Of a DNA stretch of 64,000 nt, positions 24,301-32,055 are shown piece after piece. The notes under the pieces were generated by a model that was not told the origin of the DNA, did not search any database, and was given only the letters and a program-made list of their open reading frames with translations. Where the stretch lies: positions 558,001 to 622,000 of the forward strand of contig JADJSG010000006.1 of assembly GCA_016711825.1 (NCBI GenBank), in the 5' to 3' direction. Numbering within the stretch: position 1 is the stretch's first letter; each line of letters starts with the position of its first letter. Both the position numbers and the translations under genes were made by a program. Source of the stretch: Bacteroidota bacterium (GTDB lineage Bacteria; Bacteroidota; Bacteroidia; Chitinophagales; Chitinophagaceae).

Positions 24301-25689
24301 TGCTGTTATTTGGGTGGCATTGTTTACGACAAAGGATTGCGCTGCAGTACCTCCAAAAGTAACAGCCGTAGCCCCGGTAAAGTTTGTGCCCGTTATAACT
24401 ACCGATTGCACACCACCACAACCAGATGTTGGGGTAAATGATGTCACTGTTGGAACGGGGGGACAAACCATATTAAATGTAACTGAACCAGCTGTTGTCG
24501 TTTCAGGGTCTGCCATAATATAGTATTGTACACCTGCCGTTAATGTAGGGCCACTCGCTGAAGTGGCTGCTCCAAATAAATCTTGTATACAAGTCCAGCC
24601 AGTATTATTGCAACCTCCAGATGCTGGTTTCCAAAAATAATCTACATAAAAGGGTGAAGCTGTTTGTTGCACTCTGTATATTCCCGTCACTGTCGGTGTA
24701 AACGTATAAATTTTCTCCTGACCTGGTGTTGCAAAACCACAAGTGCCAGATACTGGATTATAAGCACCTGTACCCGCTGCAAAAGCATTGGTGACATTGG
24801 TACCGCAAGACGGGATGGCCCCTATAGAAGTACAAGGATTATAAACAGGTGTAAAGTTTGAAATAGCTGCTGTAAAACCTGGTGCTGTTACTGAACCATC
24901 TGATGTAAAACGAATCGTGAGTGGTCCCGTGGTAGAATTAATAACAGGTGGCATTAAAGTTCCACTTCCATTATATAATTGAGTACCGCCCACACCAACG
25001 CCATTAAATACAGTAACATAGTCAAAACTAGTTTCCGTATTAAAAGCAGTAAAGGTGAGTCGAACATTTCCACTTACTGGGTTAATAACGGTATACCCAT
25101 TGGCGTTGTTTGAGTAATTACCCGTACCTGCATGGTCACAAATATTGCCTGTATTAGCCGTAATGGTATTATTGCCTGTAAATGGTACTGTGTATGAACA
25201 TGCCGCACCACCACCTGAAATAGAAAAAGTGCCTGGACATGGACTATTAGGCGTAGGCCATGTATCAAACCAAATATAATATAAAACCCCAGCGTTTAAA
25301 GTAACGATTAATGATTTAGATGTTGCACTACTACCTACAGAACCTACACAAGTACCTCCTGATGTAGGACAGGCACCACTATATACAAAAATAGCAGACC
25401 AACTTTGACCAGTATAAGAAATTGTATAGCTTCCTGTTGAAGCAGGTGTAAGCGTATATAATGCTTCCTGGCCACCTTTATATGAATTAGAAGCTCCTCC
25501 ACATGTAGCAGGCACATTCGTAGCACTTAATGCGCCTGGTAAAGCAGCTCCAGTACATACTAAGGCTTGATTGGTCACTGGCAGTGAAGGAATATTAATG
25601 GCCGCACCACATTGGCCGAAAATGTTAGCGTTGACAAATAAAATTATAGAAAGTAAGAGTAAATAAAATTTAGAGGCATTTTGTTTCAT
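18388..25689 (-). CDS. Giant modular surface protein C with SprB repeats and GEVED domain
   Basis: 2433 aa. The signal peptide ends near residue 25 (ANIFGQC). Domains: PPC-like beta domain about 26-162; CUB-like about 165-285, closely related to that of gene A; second PPC-like domain about 286-410; IPT/TIG about 412-490; Ig-like unit; ALK/LTK-type glycine-rich domain about 566-793; nine SprB-type repeats about 816-1480 (unit signature TASATNALCNAANGSL), several nearly identical with a 219-bp period; Ig-like units; GEVED domain about 1576-1736 (GGDVEGAMAWIDYNQDGIF, then FGETEDYIINI); more Ig-like units; shared cassette from about 2003 with the T9SS type A sorting domain. It is the largest complete gene here. 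SprB repeats come from the gliding adhesin SprB, so a cell-surface adhesive role is a reasonable inference. Confidence 0.9.
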   Translation of the reverse strand: MKQNASKFYLLLLSIILFVNANIFGQCGAAINIPSLPVTNQALVCTGAALPGALSATNVPATCGGASNSYKGGQEALYTLTPASTGSYTISYTGQSWSAIFVYSGACPTSGGTCVGSVGSSATSKSLIVTLNAGVLYYIWFDTWPTPNSPCPGTFSISGGGAACSYTVPFTGNNTITANTGNICDHAGTGNYSNNANGYTVINPVSGNVRLTFTAFNTETSFDYVTVFNGVGVGGTQLYNGSGTLMPPVINSTTGPLTIRFTSDGSVTAPGFTAAISNFTPVYNPCTSIGAIPSCGTNVTNAFAAGTGAYNPVSGTCGFATPGQEKIYTFTPTVTGIYRVQQTASPFYVDYFWKPASGGCNNTGWTCIQDLFGAATSASGPTLTAGVQYYIMADPETTTAGSVTFNMVCPPVPTVTSFTPTSGCGGVQSVVITGTNFTGATAVTFGGTAAQSFVVNNATQITAIPANAATGTVAVTTAFGTGTSVGTYTVNPSPAQPSLVTATPTSICEGSSANINATSVGNTINWYTVPSGGVAIGNTASGANLLVTPANTTTYYAESAAPGIAVTTFNYTGGVQTYTVPVGVTSITVDAYGAQGGNNALSAGGLGGYIKSTLTVTPGSVLNIYVGGAGIQGNSNGGYNGGGHSSNNTNTGSGGGASDIRVAPYAFANRIIVAGAGGGAGYNCASNAEMGGAGGGLTGGTGWQCNQQCCYVGFGGSQIAGGAYGVDQGQGCGGAGTLGLGGNGSCTYGGGGGAGYYGGGGGGYGGAGGGSSYSSGPIITNSQGVRVGNGQIVITSTGINGCPSTSRVPVTVTVNQNPTVTATNTPILCNGNTSDITATAVNGTPGYQYKLNAGSYQPSNIFTNNLVGIYTVTVSDANTCTGSTTLNIVEPTSITLTANATDALCNAANGSLTFNATGGTGIISYTVNGNTQTSPFSTVAGTYTIVATDVNGCTASSIQTINEPSTVVLTTSATNPLCYLPDVSLTFSATGGTGIINYTVNGNSEVSPYAAVAGTYTIVATDANGCSASDIQIITIPSLITLTASSTDALCNAANGSLTFNATGGTGLLSYTVNGLPQTSPFATVAGIYTIVATDINGCTTSSIQTINEPTPVVLTASATNALCNAANGSLTFSATGGTGLFTFTVNGNTQTSPFATVAGTYTIVATDINGCTTSSIQTINEPTPLVLTASATNALCNAANGSLTFSATGGTGLFTYTVNGNIQTSPFATGAGIYTIVATDINGCTTSSIQTINEPTPIALTASATNALCNAANGSLTFNATGGTGIISYTVNGNAQTSPFATVAGIYTIVATDINGCTTSSIQTINEPTPVVLTASATNALCNAANGSLTFSATGGTGLFTYTVNGVAQVSPYSTTAGSYTVIATDANNCSVSSVFIITEPNTIVIGNPVVINTGCYGISNGTFQMSATGGSLPYVYSIDPIVTQPASGLFDNVTNGTIYTITVTDANLCTATTTVQIGNPLPNVTASASANPICLGEPTILNGGGAVSYVWTGGVNDGVSFIPLATTTYTVTGTDGNTCIATSTITINVNPLPVITSISANPADLCDIGNADLLVSAAITPPTYCQPVTSCTFPDIITNVTFAGINRTSTCDAPGGGGYSIYALPNPTVVAGASYPISVTTGGDVEGAMAWIDYNQDGIFSPLEAIFNGYTGTNPATYTGTANIPLGAKNGNTRMRVRCRYAGNPNGLVDPPCSNITFGETEDYIINITGGTGGATYTWSPATFLNNVYIDNPTATAINTTTTYTVTVEDGAGCTATSSVTVNVNPLPNITATASVNPLCDGSSTICTGAGAGIGGSYVWSGGVVDGVAFTPIATTTYTVTGTTANGCTATSTITIVVNTNPIILASASPSSICEGFTSTLSAIGATSYIWNPGALAGSPTVSPLATTTYSVLATDGNGCTGTSEVTVSVNPLPTVTASPASQTICENAQATVNGGGAVSYVWTGGISNGVPFTVTGANVYTVTGTDGNGCENTATAEVLMNAAPVINATATPSTTCNLTSVNPCATGAVSYVWTGGLSNCTPFVATTTDTYTVTGTDGAGCTGTSSVTVTVTPASGTLTSITSNQAQDHGDDFNINYYAANCDLIATVDDGAGGNVLGLTTSTVNVDATAGFHNGQPFVRRWYQITPTTNGSADVKLYINQTDFDDYNSAVVAPYLPLPTGPGDASGIANIRITKNDDGGLGNNPIVITPAVSWNGTYWELSFNTPSFSQFRVHSVNPGNVPLPVTVTSFSGTKLESSDKLSWITSSEQNNAYFNLQHSTDGISFSTIAKVSSKAPNGNSNTALSYTAMNNKPALGHNYYRLQQVDIDNKVSVHAQIVDLIWGANGSTVSIYPNPTTDILNIDLYATSAQNTTVKLLDMSGRVIRQVQAKSAVGMNNIQLSLGEIASGVYTVQVYENNHLTHTSKVKKND

Positions 25690-25765
25690 AAAATTTATTG
25701 GGGGTTAAAGGGTTTTAAAAAAATATTTATATGATATTATTTAACATTCAAATGGAATTTTCTTT

Positions 25766-26002
25766 TCATTGGTTTAGGTCAACATTTTTAATTTTATTAT
25801 AACAACGTTGTGCTTTAATGATTGGCATGTTTTCTGATATACCTTTTATAAAAAAATTATTTTTATTGATTTTAATTAGGACATGTATTATTTGAATCTT
25901 ATCGTTTAATAAAACATTAGTAGTGAATGCATATAAAAAAGGACCTTCATTTCTGTTTAATGACTTAAATAGTTGATACTGAAGACTATTTTTTTTAAAC
26001 AT
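25766..26002 (-). CDS. Small hypothetical protein upstream of gene C (uncertain)
   Basis: A 78-codon frame in AT-rich DNA, 76 nt upstream of gene C on the same strand. There is no signal peptide, membrane segment or recognised family; it is rich in Asn, Ile and Lys (KINKNNFFIKGISENMP). A frame of this length without stops is somewhat unusual at such AT content, and an inverted repeat (26115-26136) lies about 113 nt upstream. It may still be chance. Its position parallels the small gene upstream of gene A, but the sequences are unrelated. Confidence 0.3.
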   Translation of the reverse strand: MFKKNSLQYQLFKSLNRNEGPFLYAFTTNVLLNDKIQIIHVLIKINKNNFFIKGISENMPIIKAQRCYNKIKNVDLNQ

Positions 26003-26114
26003 AATTGTATTATTTTTTATATACTTTAGTAAATTTTTAAAAAAAAAATCATATTTAATAATTTTTTGTTATTAAATTATTACATTATTTATTTTATTAT
26101 ATAATATTTATTAT

Positions 26115-26136
26115 ATGTGATAACTATATTTCACAT
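26115..26136. promoter_or_regulatory. Inverted repeat upstream of the small ORF and gene C
   Basis: ATGTGA and TCACAT arms separated by 10 nt. The following GAACATATATTGATTT resembles the flank of the palindrome upstream of gene E (AAACATATATTTATTT). It could be a dimeric-regulator site; the 10-nt gap does not fit the CRP spacing. Confidence 0.3.
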
Positions 26137-26320
26137 GAACATATATTGATTTCACCCAATAAATTAGTTGTTTAGACGTATATTTTGATATTTAATATCA
26201 GTAAAGTCCATTTGTTATTTGTTATTAGTAAAAATTAAAAATATTATAGATATAATAATTAAGGTATTCAGTTTAAAAATTACTTTATGGTTTAAATGCC
26301 ATTAAAGGTTGTAAGTACTA

Positions 26321-26421
26321 CCAAATAAAATTAATAAATAGCCTGAAAATTTCGGTATAATGCCCAGACATATTGCATTTTAGCTATTAACAAATAAACT
26401 ATTTTTAATGTGTCGTTGACA
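26321..26421 (-). repeat. Dispersed intergenic repeat, copy in reverse orientation
   Basis: It aligns almost without gaps over about 100 nt to the reverse complement of 46055-46163. Shared blocks include GGTATAATGCCCA (GGTATAATACCCA in the other copy), ATTGCATTT, AACAAATAAACTATTTTTAAT and the outer CCAAAT. Confidence 0.7.
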
Positions 26422-26607
26422 TGATAACAGATTAGATATATTATAAATGGTTCTATTATCTTAATCTAAATAGAATCTGTAGGGGATTCATTGTCCAAGT
26501 CCCTCATATCTAATGCATTTGTGAGCTAATAAGCAGGCCCACTCTAGGTTTGGTATTTATACAAATCACTTAGGTAGCAAGCATAAGTAAAGCATGAATG
26601 AAAATTA

Positions 26608-26639
26608 AAAACGCCCATCCTTTTACAGATGGGCGTTTT
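26608..26639 (-). terminator. Hairpin terminator of giant gene D
   Basis: A perfect 12-bp stem (arms 26608-26619 and 26628-26639; AAAACGCCCATC/GATGGGCGTTTT). Same family as the hairpin after gene A. Confidence 0.8.
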
Positions 26640-26641
26640 GT

Positions 26642-26697
26642 CTATTTACTATTTGCTTTGTACTAATTACTTTGTACTAGGTACTTTGTACTAAGTA
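26642..26697 (-). repeat. Heptanucleotide array at the 3' end of gene D (eight units)
   Basis: Eight 7-nt units (CTATTTA, CTATTTG, CTTTGTA, CTAATTA, CTTTGTA, CTAGGTA, CTTTGTA, CTAAGTA). The stop codon (26704-26706) lies just outside the array, unlike in genes A-C. Confidence 0.8.
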
Positions 26698-26703
26698 CTG
26701 GCA

Positions 26704-29700
26704 TTAATCATTCTTCTTCACTTTGCTTGTGTGCGTCAAATGGTTGTTTTCGTACACTTGTACGGTATACACACCACTTGCGATTTCACCTAAGCTAAGC
26801 TGGATATTGTTCATACCCACAGCTGATTTAGCTTGTACTTGACGTATCACTCTGCCACTCATGTCAAGTAACTTAACAGTCGTGTTTTGTGCTGATGTTG
26901 CATACAAATCAATATTCAGGATATCAGTGGTTGGGTTTGGATAGATACTTACCGTACTACCATTCGCACCCCAGATCAAGTCTACGATTTGTGCATGTAC
27001 ACTCACCTTGTTGTCAATATCTACTTGTTGTAGTCTGTAGTAGTTATGACCTAACGCAGGTTTGTTGTTCGTCGCTGTATAGCTTAAAGCAGTGTTGCTA
27101 TTGCCATTTGGCGCCTTGCTTGCTACTTTCGCTATCGTGCTAAAGCTGATACCATCTGTACTGTGTTGTAAGTTGAAATAAGCATTGTTTTGTTCGCTGC
27201 TTGTTATCCAGCTCAACTTGTCTGAACTTTCCAGTTTAGTACCGCTGAAGCTGGTTACCGTTACAGGTAATGGTACATTGCCAGGGTTCACACTGTGTAC
27301 TCTGAATTGACTAAAGCTTGGTGTGTTGAAACTCAATTCCCAATAAGTACCATTCCAGCTTACCGCAGGAGTGATCACAATTGGATTGTTGCCTAAACCG
27401 CCATCATCATTTTTCGTGATACGGATATTGGCAATACCAGCTGCATCACCAGGACCTGTTGGTAATGGTAAGTAAGGAGCTACTACCGCTGCATTGTAAT
27501 CGTCAAAATCTGTTTGATTGATATACAATTTCACGTCCGCTGAACCATTTGTTGTTGGCGTGATTTGATACCAGCGTCTTACAAAAGGTTGACCATTGTG
27601 GAAGCTTGCTGTTGCATCTACGTTTACGGTACTTGTAGTTAAACCAAGTACATTACCACCAGCACCATCATCTACCGTTGCGATCAAATCGCAGTTGGCT
27701 GCATAGTAATTGATATTGAAGTCATCACCATGATCTTGTGCCTGATTGCTTGTAATTGGCGCCAGCGTGCCGCTTGCAGGGTTAACCGTTACGGTTACAC
27801 TGCTTGTGCCTGTACAGCCAATACCATCAGTACCTGTTACGGTATAAGTGTCAGTCGTTGTGGCTACAAATGGTGTACAGTTGCTTAAACCACCTGTCCA
27901 AACATAAGTTACAGCACCTGTTGCACATGGATTTACCGAAGTAAGGTTACAGGTAGTACTTGGGGTGGCTGTTGCACTTACTACCGGAGCAGGGTTTACA
28001 GTTACTGTTACTGTTTGTGTAGCAGTACATCCGTATGCATTAGCTACTGTAGCAGTGTAAGTTGTAGTGGCTGCTGGTGTAGCTACTGGATTAGAAATCG
28101 CTGGGTTATTCAAGGTACCAGATGGTGTCCATGAAACCGTTGCTGCTTCTGGTGCAAATAACCAACTCTCATTGGTAGCCCCCCATGAAACTGAATTACG
28201 ACCTGGGGCCGCTGTTCCGAATGTGCCAGTTGCATCTTCAACACCGCATGTTTGATTTGAACCATCTGAAAGTACTGAAGTTGTATGGGTTTCGATATTG
28301 CCATTTTCATATAAAATGATTTGACCTGTCAATGGTGAACCGCCGCCACCATATTGTGGTACGCCACTGTATTGAATCACCATACGGTTTGGACTTGTTA
28401 AGTTATAGTACTCGATACTACCACCAGCACCTTGGTTTAAATCATTCCAGGCCAATGCTACTACATTGTTTTCATCAAAATTGCTTGGTAACAAGCCACC
28501 TTGGCAACATCCTGCGCCAGCCGCTGGATTGAAACTAATAAAGCCATTGGTTGATATGATGAAACTAGTATATGGTGTACCATAGAATGTAAACGGAAAT
28601 CCTATATTAACAGCGCCTGATACATTATCATCACCTGTTGGGCCCAAATTAGTTGGACCTATTGGGGTTACGGGGGCAAATGGGATAGAAGACACCAAAT
28701 AATTGTTCGGATTGGATGGCAATACAATGTCTAATTGACTGCTACTACCTTCACAAATCGTACTTGGCGTTGCAGTTGGAGCACCAACTACTGGAACTGG
28801 ATTCACTACAACTTCTACAGTAGATACTGATGTACATCCTGATGGATCTGATGCAGTAACGGTGTAAATCGTATTTGCTACAGGGCTCACACTTACATTC
28901 GCTCCAGACAAAGCACCTGGCATCCAATCATAATTGGTGGCTACGCCAGTGGCTGTTAACGTTGCACTTTCTCCACTACAAATAGAAGTAGGAGAAGCAC
29001 TCGCAGAAACAGTTACTGCAGGATTAATCGTTACTGAAATGGTAGCTACTGAAGTACATCCTGAAGGTGATGTTACTGTTACTGTATAGATACCTGTTGA
29101 AGGTGCTACAATACTTGGTGTAGTAGCTCCACCGGGTTGCCATACATAAGTATAAGATACGCCTACCGGGGTATTTGCAGTGTAATTTAACATATTCATT
29201 CTCAAATTACTTGCATTTGGACTTGGTTGGTGAAAGTTCGTAGTAGTCATACCACCAAACAATACCAAACCACTTCCCCATGCTTTTTCGGTAAGTACAG
29301 GAGAAAAACTACCATCAATGATAGAAGTACCTCCATTGGTAATATTAGCATGTGCATAAGAACCTCCTGTGTAAGCTGTACCTGTTGGTAAGGCTGGTCC
29401 TAATACAATAGGATGTGCGCCATTTGCTGTTACACTGCCATCAAAGTTACCTGGGTATACACAAGTAGTACCACCAAAACCAAAGTTAATAGTGCCTCCT
29501 TGATTAGGGGCAGCATTCAAGAATAAACGACCACCAGCTGCTACCCAGTTTTCAATAACAGGTAAGTTAGCTGTAAGGTAAGTATTCAATGCATTTGCAT
29601 TCCCATCTGATCCTTCAAGAAACACAAATTGAGTACCAGGTACAAATACCGTTGCAGGATTTGCGCCAGCAAAATCAAGGGTTGTGTAGGCACCGAAGAC

Positions 29701-31734
29701 TGTTGCCATCTCTGTATTGTTGGTACTTTGTCCCCAAGGTTCTACATCTCTGATATAATAACGTGCTCCAGGAGGCGGGGCTCCAGGAACGCCTCCGCCA
29801 GTAGACACTGCAGTCAAGGTAGGATTCACACCACACAATAAACCTGCAGGTGATTGGGTAATCGTTGTTGTCAAAGCAGGAACTACATCTACAGTGATAG
29901 AAGTTGTACCTGTACATGAATTACCATCAGTACCCGTTACAGTATAAGTATCAGTTACTAAAGGTGCAAAAGAAACACCGTCTGAAACACCACCAGTCCA
30001 TACATAAGAAGTAGCACCACCACCAGTTAAAGTAGTAGAACCACCTAAACATACAGGGTTTGTACTTGCTGTAGCAGTTACCGTTGGAGAGTTTACTGCA
30101 AGACCCACTGTTGAAGTGGCTGTACAACCTGCAGCATCTGTAACTGTTATAGTATATATGAGATTTCCTGTTACACCAGGTGTAACATTGGTGGTTGCCA
30201 ATGTAGGGCTTGTAATTGTTGCAGGTCCAGTCCAAGCGATAGTTGCTGGCGGTGTAGTACCTGTAATGGTAATATCATCAATATTCCATGAACCCACAGT
30301 AAATGCACCACCAGATCCAATTTCATGACCAAATCTAACCCTAAAATTTGGATTGATGTAAGCAGTAATATTAAAGTTTTGTAAACTCCAAGCAGCTTCG
30401 GATATACCTACAGCACCACTTTGCCATATATTGACCCAAGTAGCTCCATTGTATACATCAATGAAATTATTCATATAAGGTGTATAATCACTATTTAGCC
30501 ATCTATAAAAATTTAAAGAGGCTGTAGTCAATCCACTTAAATTAATCACTGGACTAGTAATATAATAAGGTGCATGGATAACAGTACTGGCTGCGCCGCC
30601 TAATACAACACCTGCAATTCCATTATCGGGTGAAGGTGAATTGTCGACCCCTGGGTCACCACTTCCTGCCACTGCAGATCCGATTTGCCATTCAGTGCCT
30701 AATGACCAACCTTGACTATTGTTTGCAAACGATTCTGTGAAAACAGTTATATTTGGTGAAGGTAAGTTTGTAGCGATTAATGTTGAAGATCCACCTGGAC
30801 AAATTGCAGTAGGACTAGCTGTTGTAGAGGGTATGGGTAGTAATGGTGATACCCCTATAGAAATGGTAGAAGTTGCTGTGCATCCATTGGCGGCTGTTGC
30901 TGTTACAGTATATATCGTTGTAGCAATTGGTGCGACTGTTTGTACAGCACCTGACAAAGCACCAGGGTTATACAAGTATGAACCTCCACCACCCATGTTC
31001 GCACCTACTGCTGTAAGCGTAGTGCTTGAACCTGAGCAAATTGGATTTGTAGAAGCCGTAACGGTTACAGTTGGAGGGGTATTTACAGTAAATGTACCTA
31101 TACTAGTACCCGTTCCCCCACCTGTTGTAACAGCAATCGTGCCTGTATTTCCTACAGAGGGAATCGCAGTAATTTGTGTTGCATTGTTTACAACAAATGA
31201 TTGTGCTGCAATTCCGCCAAATGTAACATTTGTAGCCCCTGTAAAGTTAGTACCTGTGATTACCACAGACGTGCTGTTACCACATCCTGACGTTGGAGAA
31301 AAGGAGGTAATAGTGGGTGTTGAAGGTGGTGGATTCAAAGTCATCGTGATATTTCTGCAACTATTTTGTACACCACATACATTATTCGTATTACAATGAA
31401 TATAATAAGTTCCTGATACAGGCGCTGTAAAAATCACTGGCTGTGTACCAAAAGCAACCACAGTACCATTAAAAGTAAGGCTTCTCACAGTTAGAAAATC
31501 AGTACCAATTGTACTTGTCATTGTATAAGTATTACCAGCCACTACTGATAACCATGTGCCATATTCTGAAGCGTATTGGCAAGTAATAACCGCTGTACCG
31601 CCTATTACTGCAGGTGCAGTAACTGTACCAAAAGATGTTCCATTTTGACATTGTGCTTGTACATGTTGATTATTTGCATGCAAGGCAAACAAAAGCATAA
31701 ATAGCAAAATAAACTTTGTAGATAAATGTTTCAT
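26704..31734 (-). CDS. Giant modular surface protein D
   Basis: 1676 aa. Signal peptide about 1-27 (HVQAQC). Domains: an N-terminal beta domain about 28-135 (ends CRNITMTLNPPP); IPT/TIG about 138-215; Ig-like units; a MAM/choice-of-anchor-J-like jelly-roll about 325-497 (FTESFANNSQGWSLGTEWQI, then VGSWNIDDITITG); an Ig-like unit; an alpha/beta domain about 645-860 resembling class I glutamine amidotransferase-like or ThuA-like folds (VIENWVAAGGRLFLNAAP, then GLVLFGGMTTTNFH) with no obvious catalytic Cys; two Ig-like units; a nidogen-like domain about 1010-1200 (VSGAVNIGFPFTFYG, then STNGFISF); an Ig-like unit; shared cassette from about 1248 with the T9SS type A sorting domain. It is the only one of the five giants without a glycine-rich domain. 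Its role is inferred to be surface adhesion or matrix. Confidence 0.9.
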   Translation of the reverse strand: MKHLSTKFILLFMLLFALHANNQHVQAQCQNGTSFGTVTAPAVIGGTAVITCQYASEYGTWLSVVAGNTYTMTSTIGTDFLTVRSLTFNGTVVAFGTQPVIFTAPVSGTYYIHCNTNNVCGVQNSCRNITMTLNPPPSTPTITSFSPTSGCGNSTSVVITGTNFTGATNVTFGGIAAQSFVVNNATQITAIPSVGNTGTIAVTTGGGTGTSIGTFTVNTPPTVTVTASTNPICSGSSTTLTAVGANMGGGGSYLYNPGALSGAVQTVAPIATTIYTVTATAANGCTATSTISIGVSPLLPIPSTTASPTAICPGGSSTLIATNLPSPNITVFTESFANNSQGWSLGTEWQIGSAVAGSGDPGVDNSPSPDNGIAGVVLGGAASTVIHAPYYITSPVINLSGLTTASLNFYRWLNSDYTPYMNNFIDVYNGATWVNIWQSGAVGISEAAWSLQNFNITAYINPNFRVRFGHEIGSGGAFTVGSWNIDDITITGTTPPATIAWTGPATITSPTLATTNVTPGVTGNLIYTITVTDAAGCTATSTVGLAVNSPTVTATASTNPVCLGGSTTLTGGGATSYVWTGGVSDGVSFAPLVTDTYTVTGTDGNSCTGTTSITVDVVPALTTTITQSPAGLLCGVNPTLTAVSTGGGVPGAPPPGARYYIRDVEPWGQSTNNTEMATVFGAYTTLDFAGANPATVFVPGTQFVFLEGSDGNANALNTYLTANLPVIENWVAAGGRLFLNAAPNQGGTINFGFGGTTCVYPGNFDGSVTANGAHPIVLGPALPTGTAYTGGSYAHANITNGGTSIIDGSFSPVLTEKAWGSGLVLFGGMTTTNFHQPSPNASNLRMNMLNYTANTPVGVSYTYVWQPGGATTPSIVAPSTGIYTVTVTSPSGCTSVATISVTINPAVTVSASASPTSICSGESATLTATGVATNYDWMPGALSGANVSVSPVANTIYTVTASDPSGCTSVSTVEVVVNPVPVVGAPTATPSTICEGSSSQLDIVLPSNPNNYLVSSIPFAPVTPIGPTNLGPTGDDNVSGAVNIGFPFTFYGTPYTSFIISTNGFISFNPAAGAGCCQGGLLPSNFDENNVVALAWNDLNQGAGGSIEYYNLTSPNRMVIQYSGVPQYGGGGSPLTGQIILYENGNIETHTTSVLSDGSNQTCGVEDATGTFGTAAPGRNSVSWGATNESWLFAPEAATVSWTPSGTLNNPAISNPVATPAATTTYTATVANAYGCTATQTVTVTVNPAPVVSATATPSTTCNLTSVNPCATGAVTYVWTGGLSNCTPFVATTTDTYTVTGTDGIGCTGTSSVTVTVNPASGTLAPITSNQAQDHGDDFNINYYAANCDLIATVDDGAGGNVLGLTTSTVNVDATASFHNGQPFVRRWYQITPTTNGSADVKLYINQTDFDDYNAAVVAPYLPLPTGPGDAAGIANIRITKNDDGGLGNNPIVITPAVSWNGTYWELSFNTPSFSQFRVHSVNPGNVPLPVTVTSFSGTKLESSDKLSWITSSEQNNAYFNLQHSTDGISFSTIAKVASKAPNGNSNTALSYTATNNKPALGHNYYRLQQVDIDNKVSVHAQIVDLIWGANGSTVSIYPNPTTDILNIDLYATSAQNTTVKLLDMSGRVIRQVQAKSAVGMNNIQLSLGEIASGVYTVQVYENNHLTHTSKVKKND

Positions 31735-31986
31735 TTTATTATTTTTTTATTAAAAAGTGAAATTACTATAAATTTGTTAATAAACAATTATTTAATTTTA
31801 AAATGAGCATATGCTGAATTATTTTTTCGGTTGACATTGTATAAGTAATCCGTTGATTATAAACTAACATTCTATTTATGTTTTTTGTTAACTTAATATC
31901 GACATTAAACTCACTACTTATTAAGTAGATTTGGCATTAAGATAAATCACTATTATCTGGCTAATGTAAATACATGCATAAAAAAG

Positions 31987-32020
31987 CAAAACGCCCCTCT
32001 TTTTACGGATGGGCGTTTTG
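31987..32020 (-). terminator. Hairpin terminator of giant gene E (partly degraded)
   Basis: A 10-bp stem CAAAACGCCC/GGGCGTTTTG (31987-31996 with 32011-32020). The inner part has CTCT opposite GGAT, so the pairs near the loop are broken compared with the other family members. Confidence 0.65.
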
Positions 32021-32021
32021 C

Positions 32022-32049
32022 CTTATTACTATTTACTTTGTACTAAGTA
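32022..32049 (-). repeat. Heptanucleotide array at the 3' end of gene E (four units)
   Basis: Four 7-nt units (CTTATTA, CTATTTA, CTTTGTA, CTAAGTA) followed by CTGGTATTAATC, which contains the TAA stop (32056-32058). The junction resembles that of gene D. Confidence 0.75.
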
Positions 32050-32055
32050 CTGGTA

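Larger units (their letters stand above)
26003..26607. other. Very AT-rich intergenic region upstream of gene C
   Basis: About 600 nt with no convincing gene. It contains an inverted repeat with ATGTGA/TCACAT arms (26115-26136) and a clear copy of the dispersed intergenic repeat (26321-26421). It ends at the gene D terminator. Confidence 0.6.

Noticed and set aside
26115..26136. TGTGA/TCACA inverted repeat considered as a CRP site
   Set aside because: The half-sites are 10 nt apart on this reading instead of 6, so it does not fit the CRP consensus. It is kept only as an unassigned inverted repeat.
30719..31399. 226-codon plus-strand frame opposite gene D
   Set aside because: It lies entirely inside a well-supported gene and has low-complexity Val/Ala/Pro composition expected from antisense of Thr/Gly/Ser-rich coding DNA.
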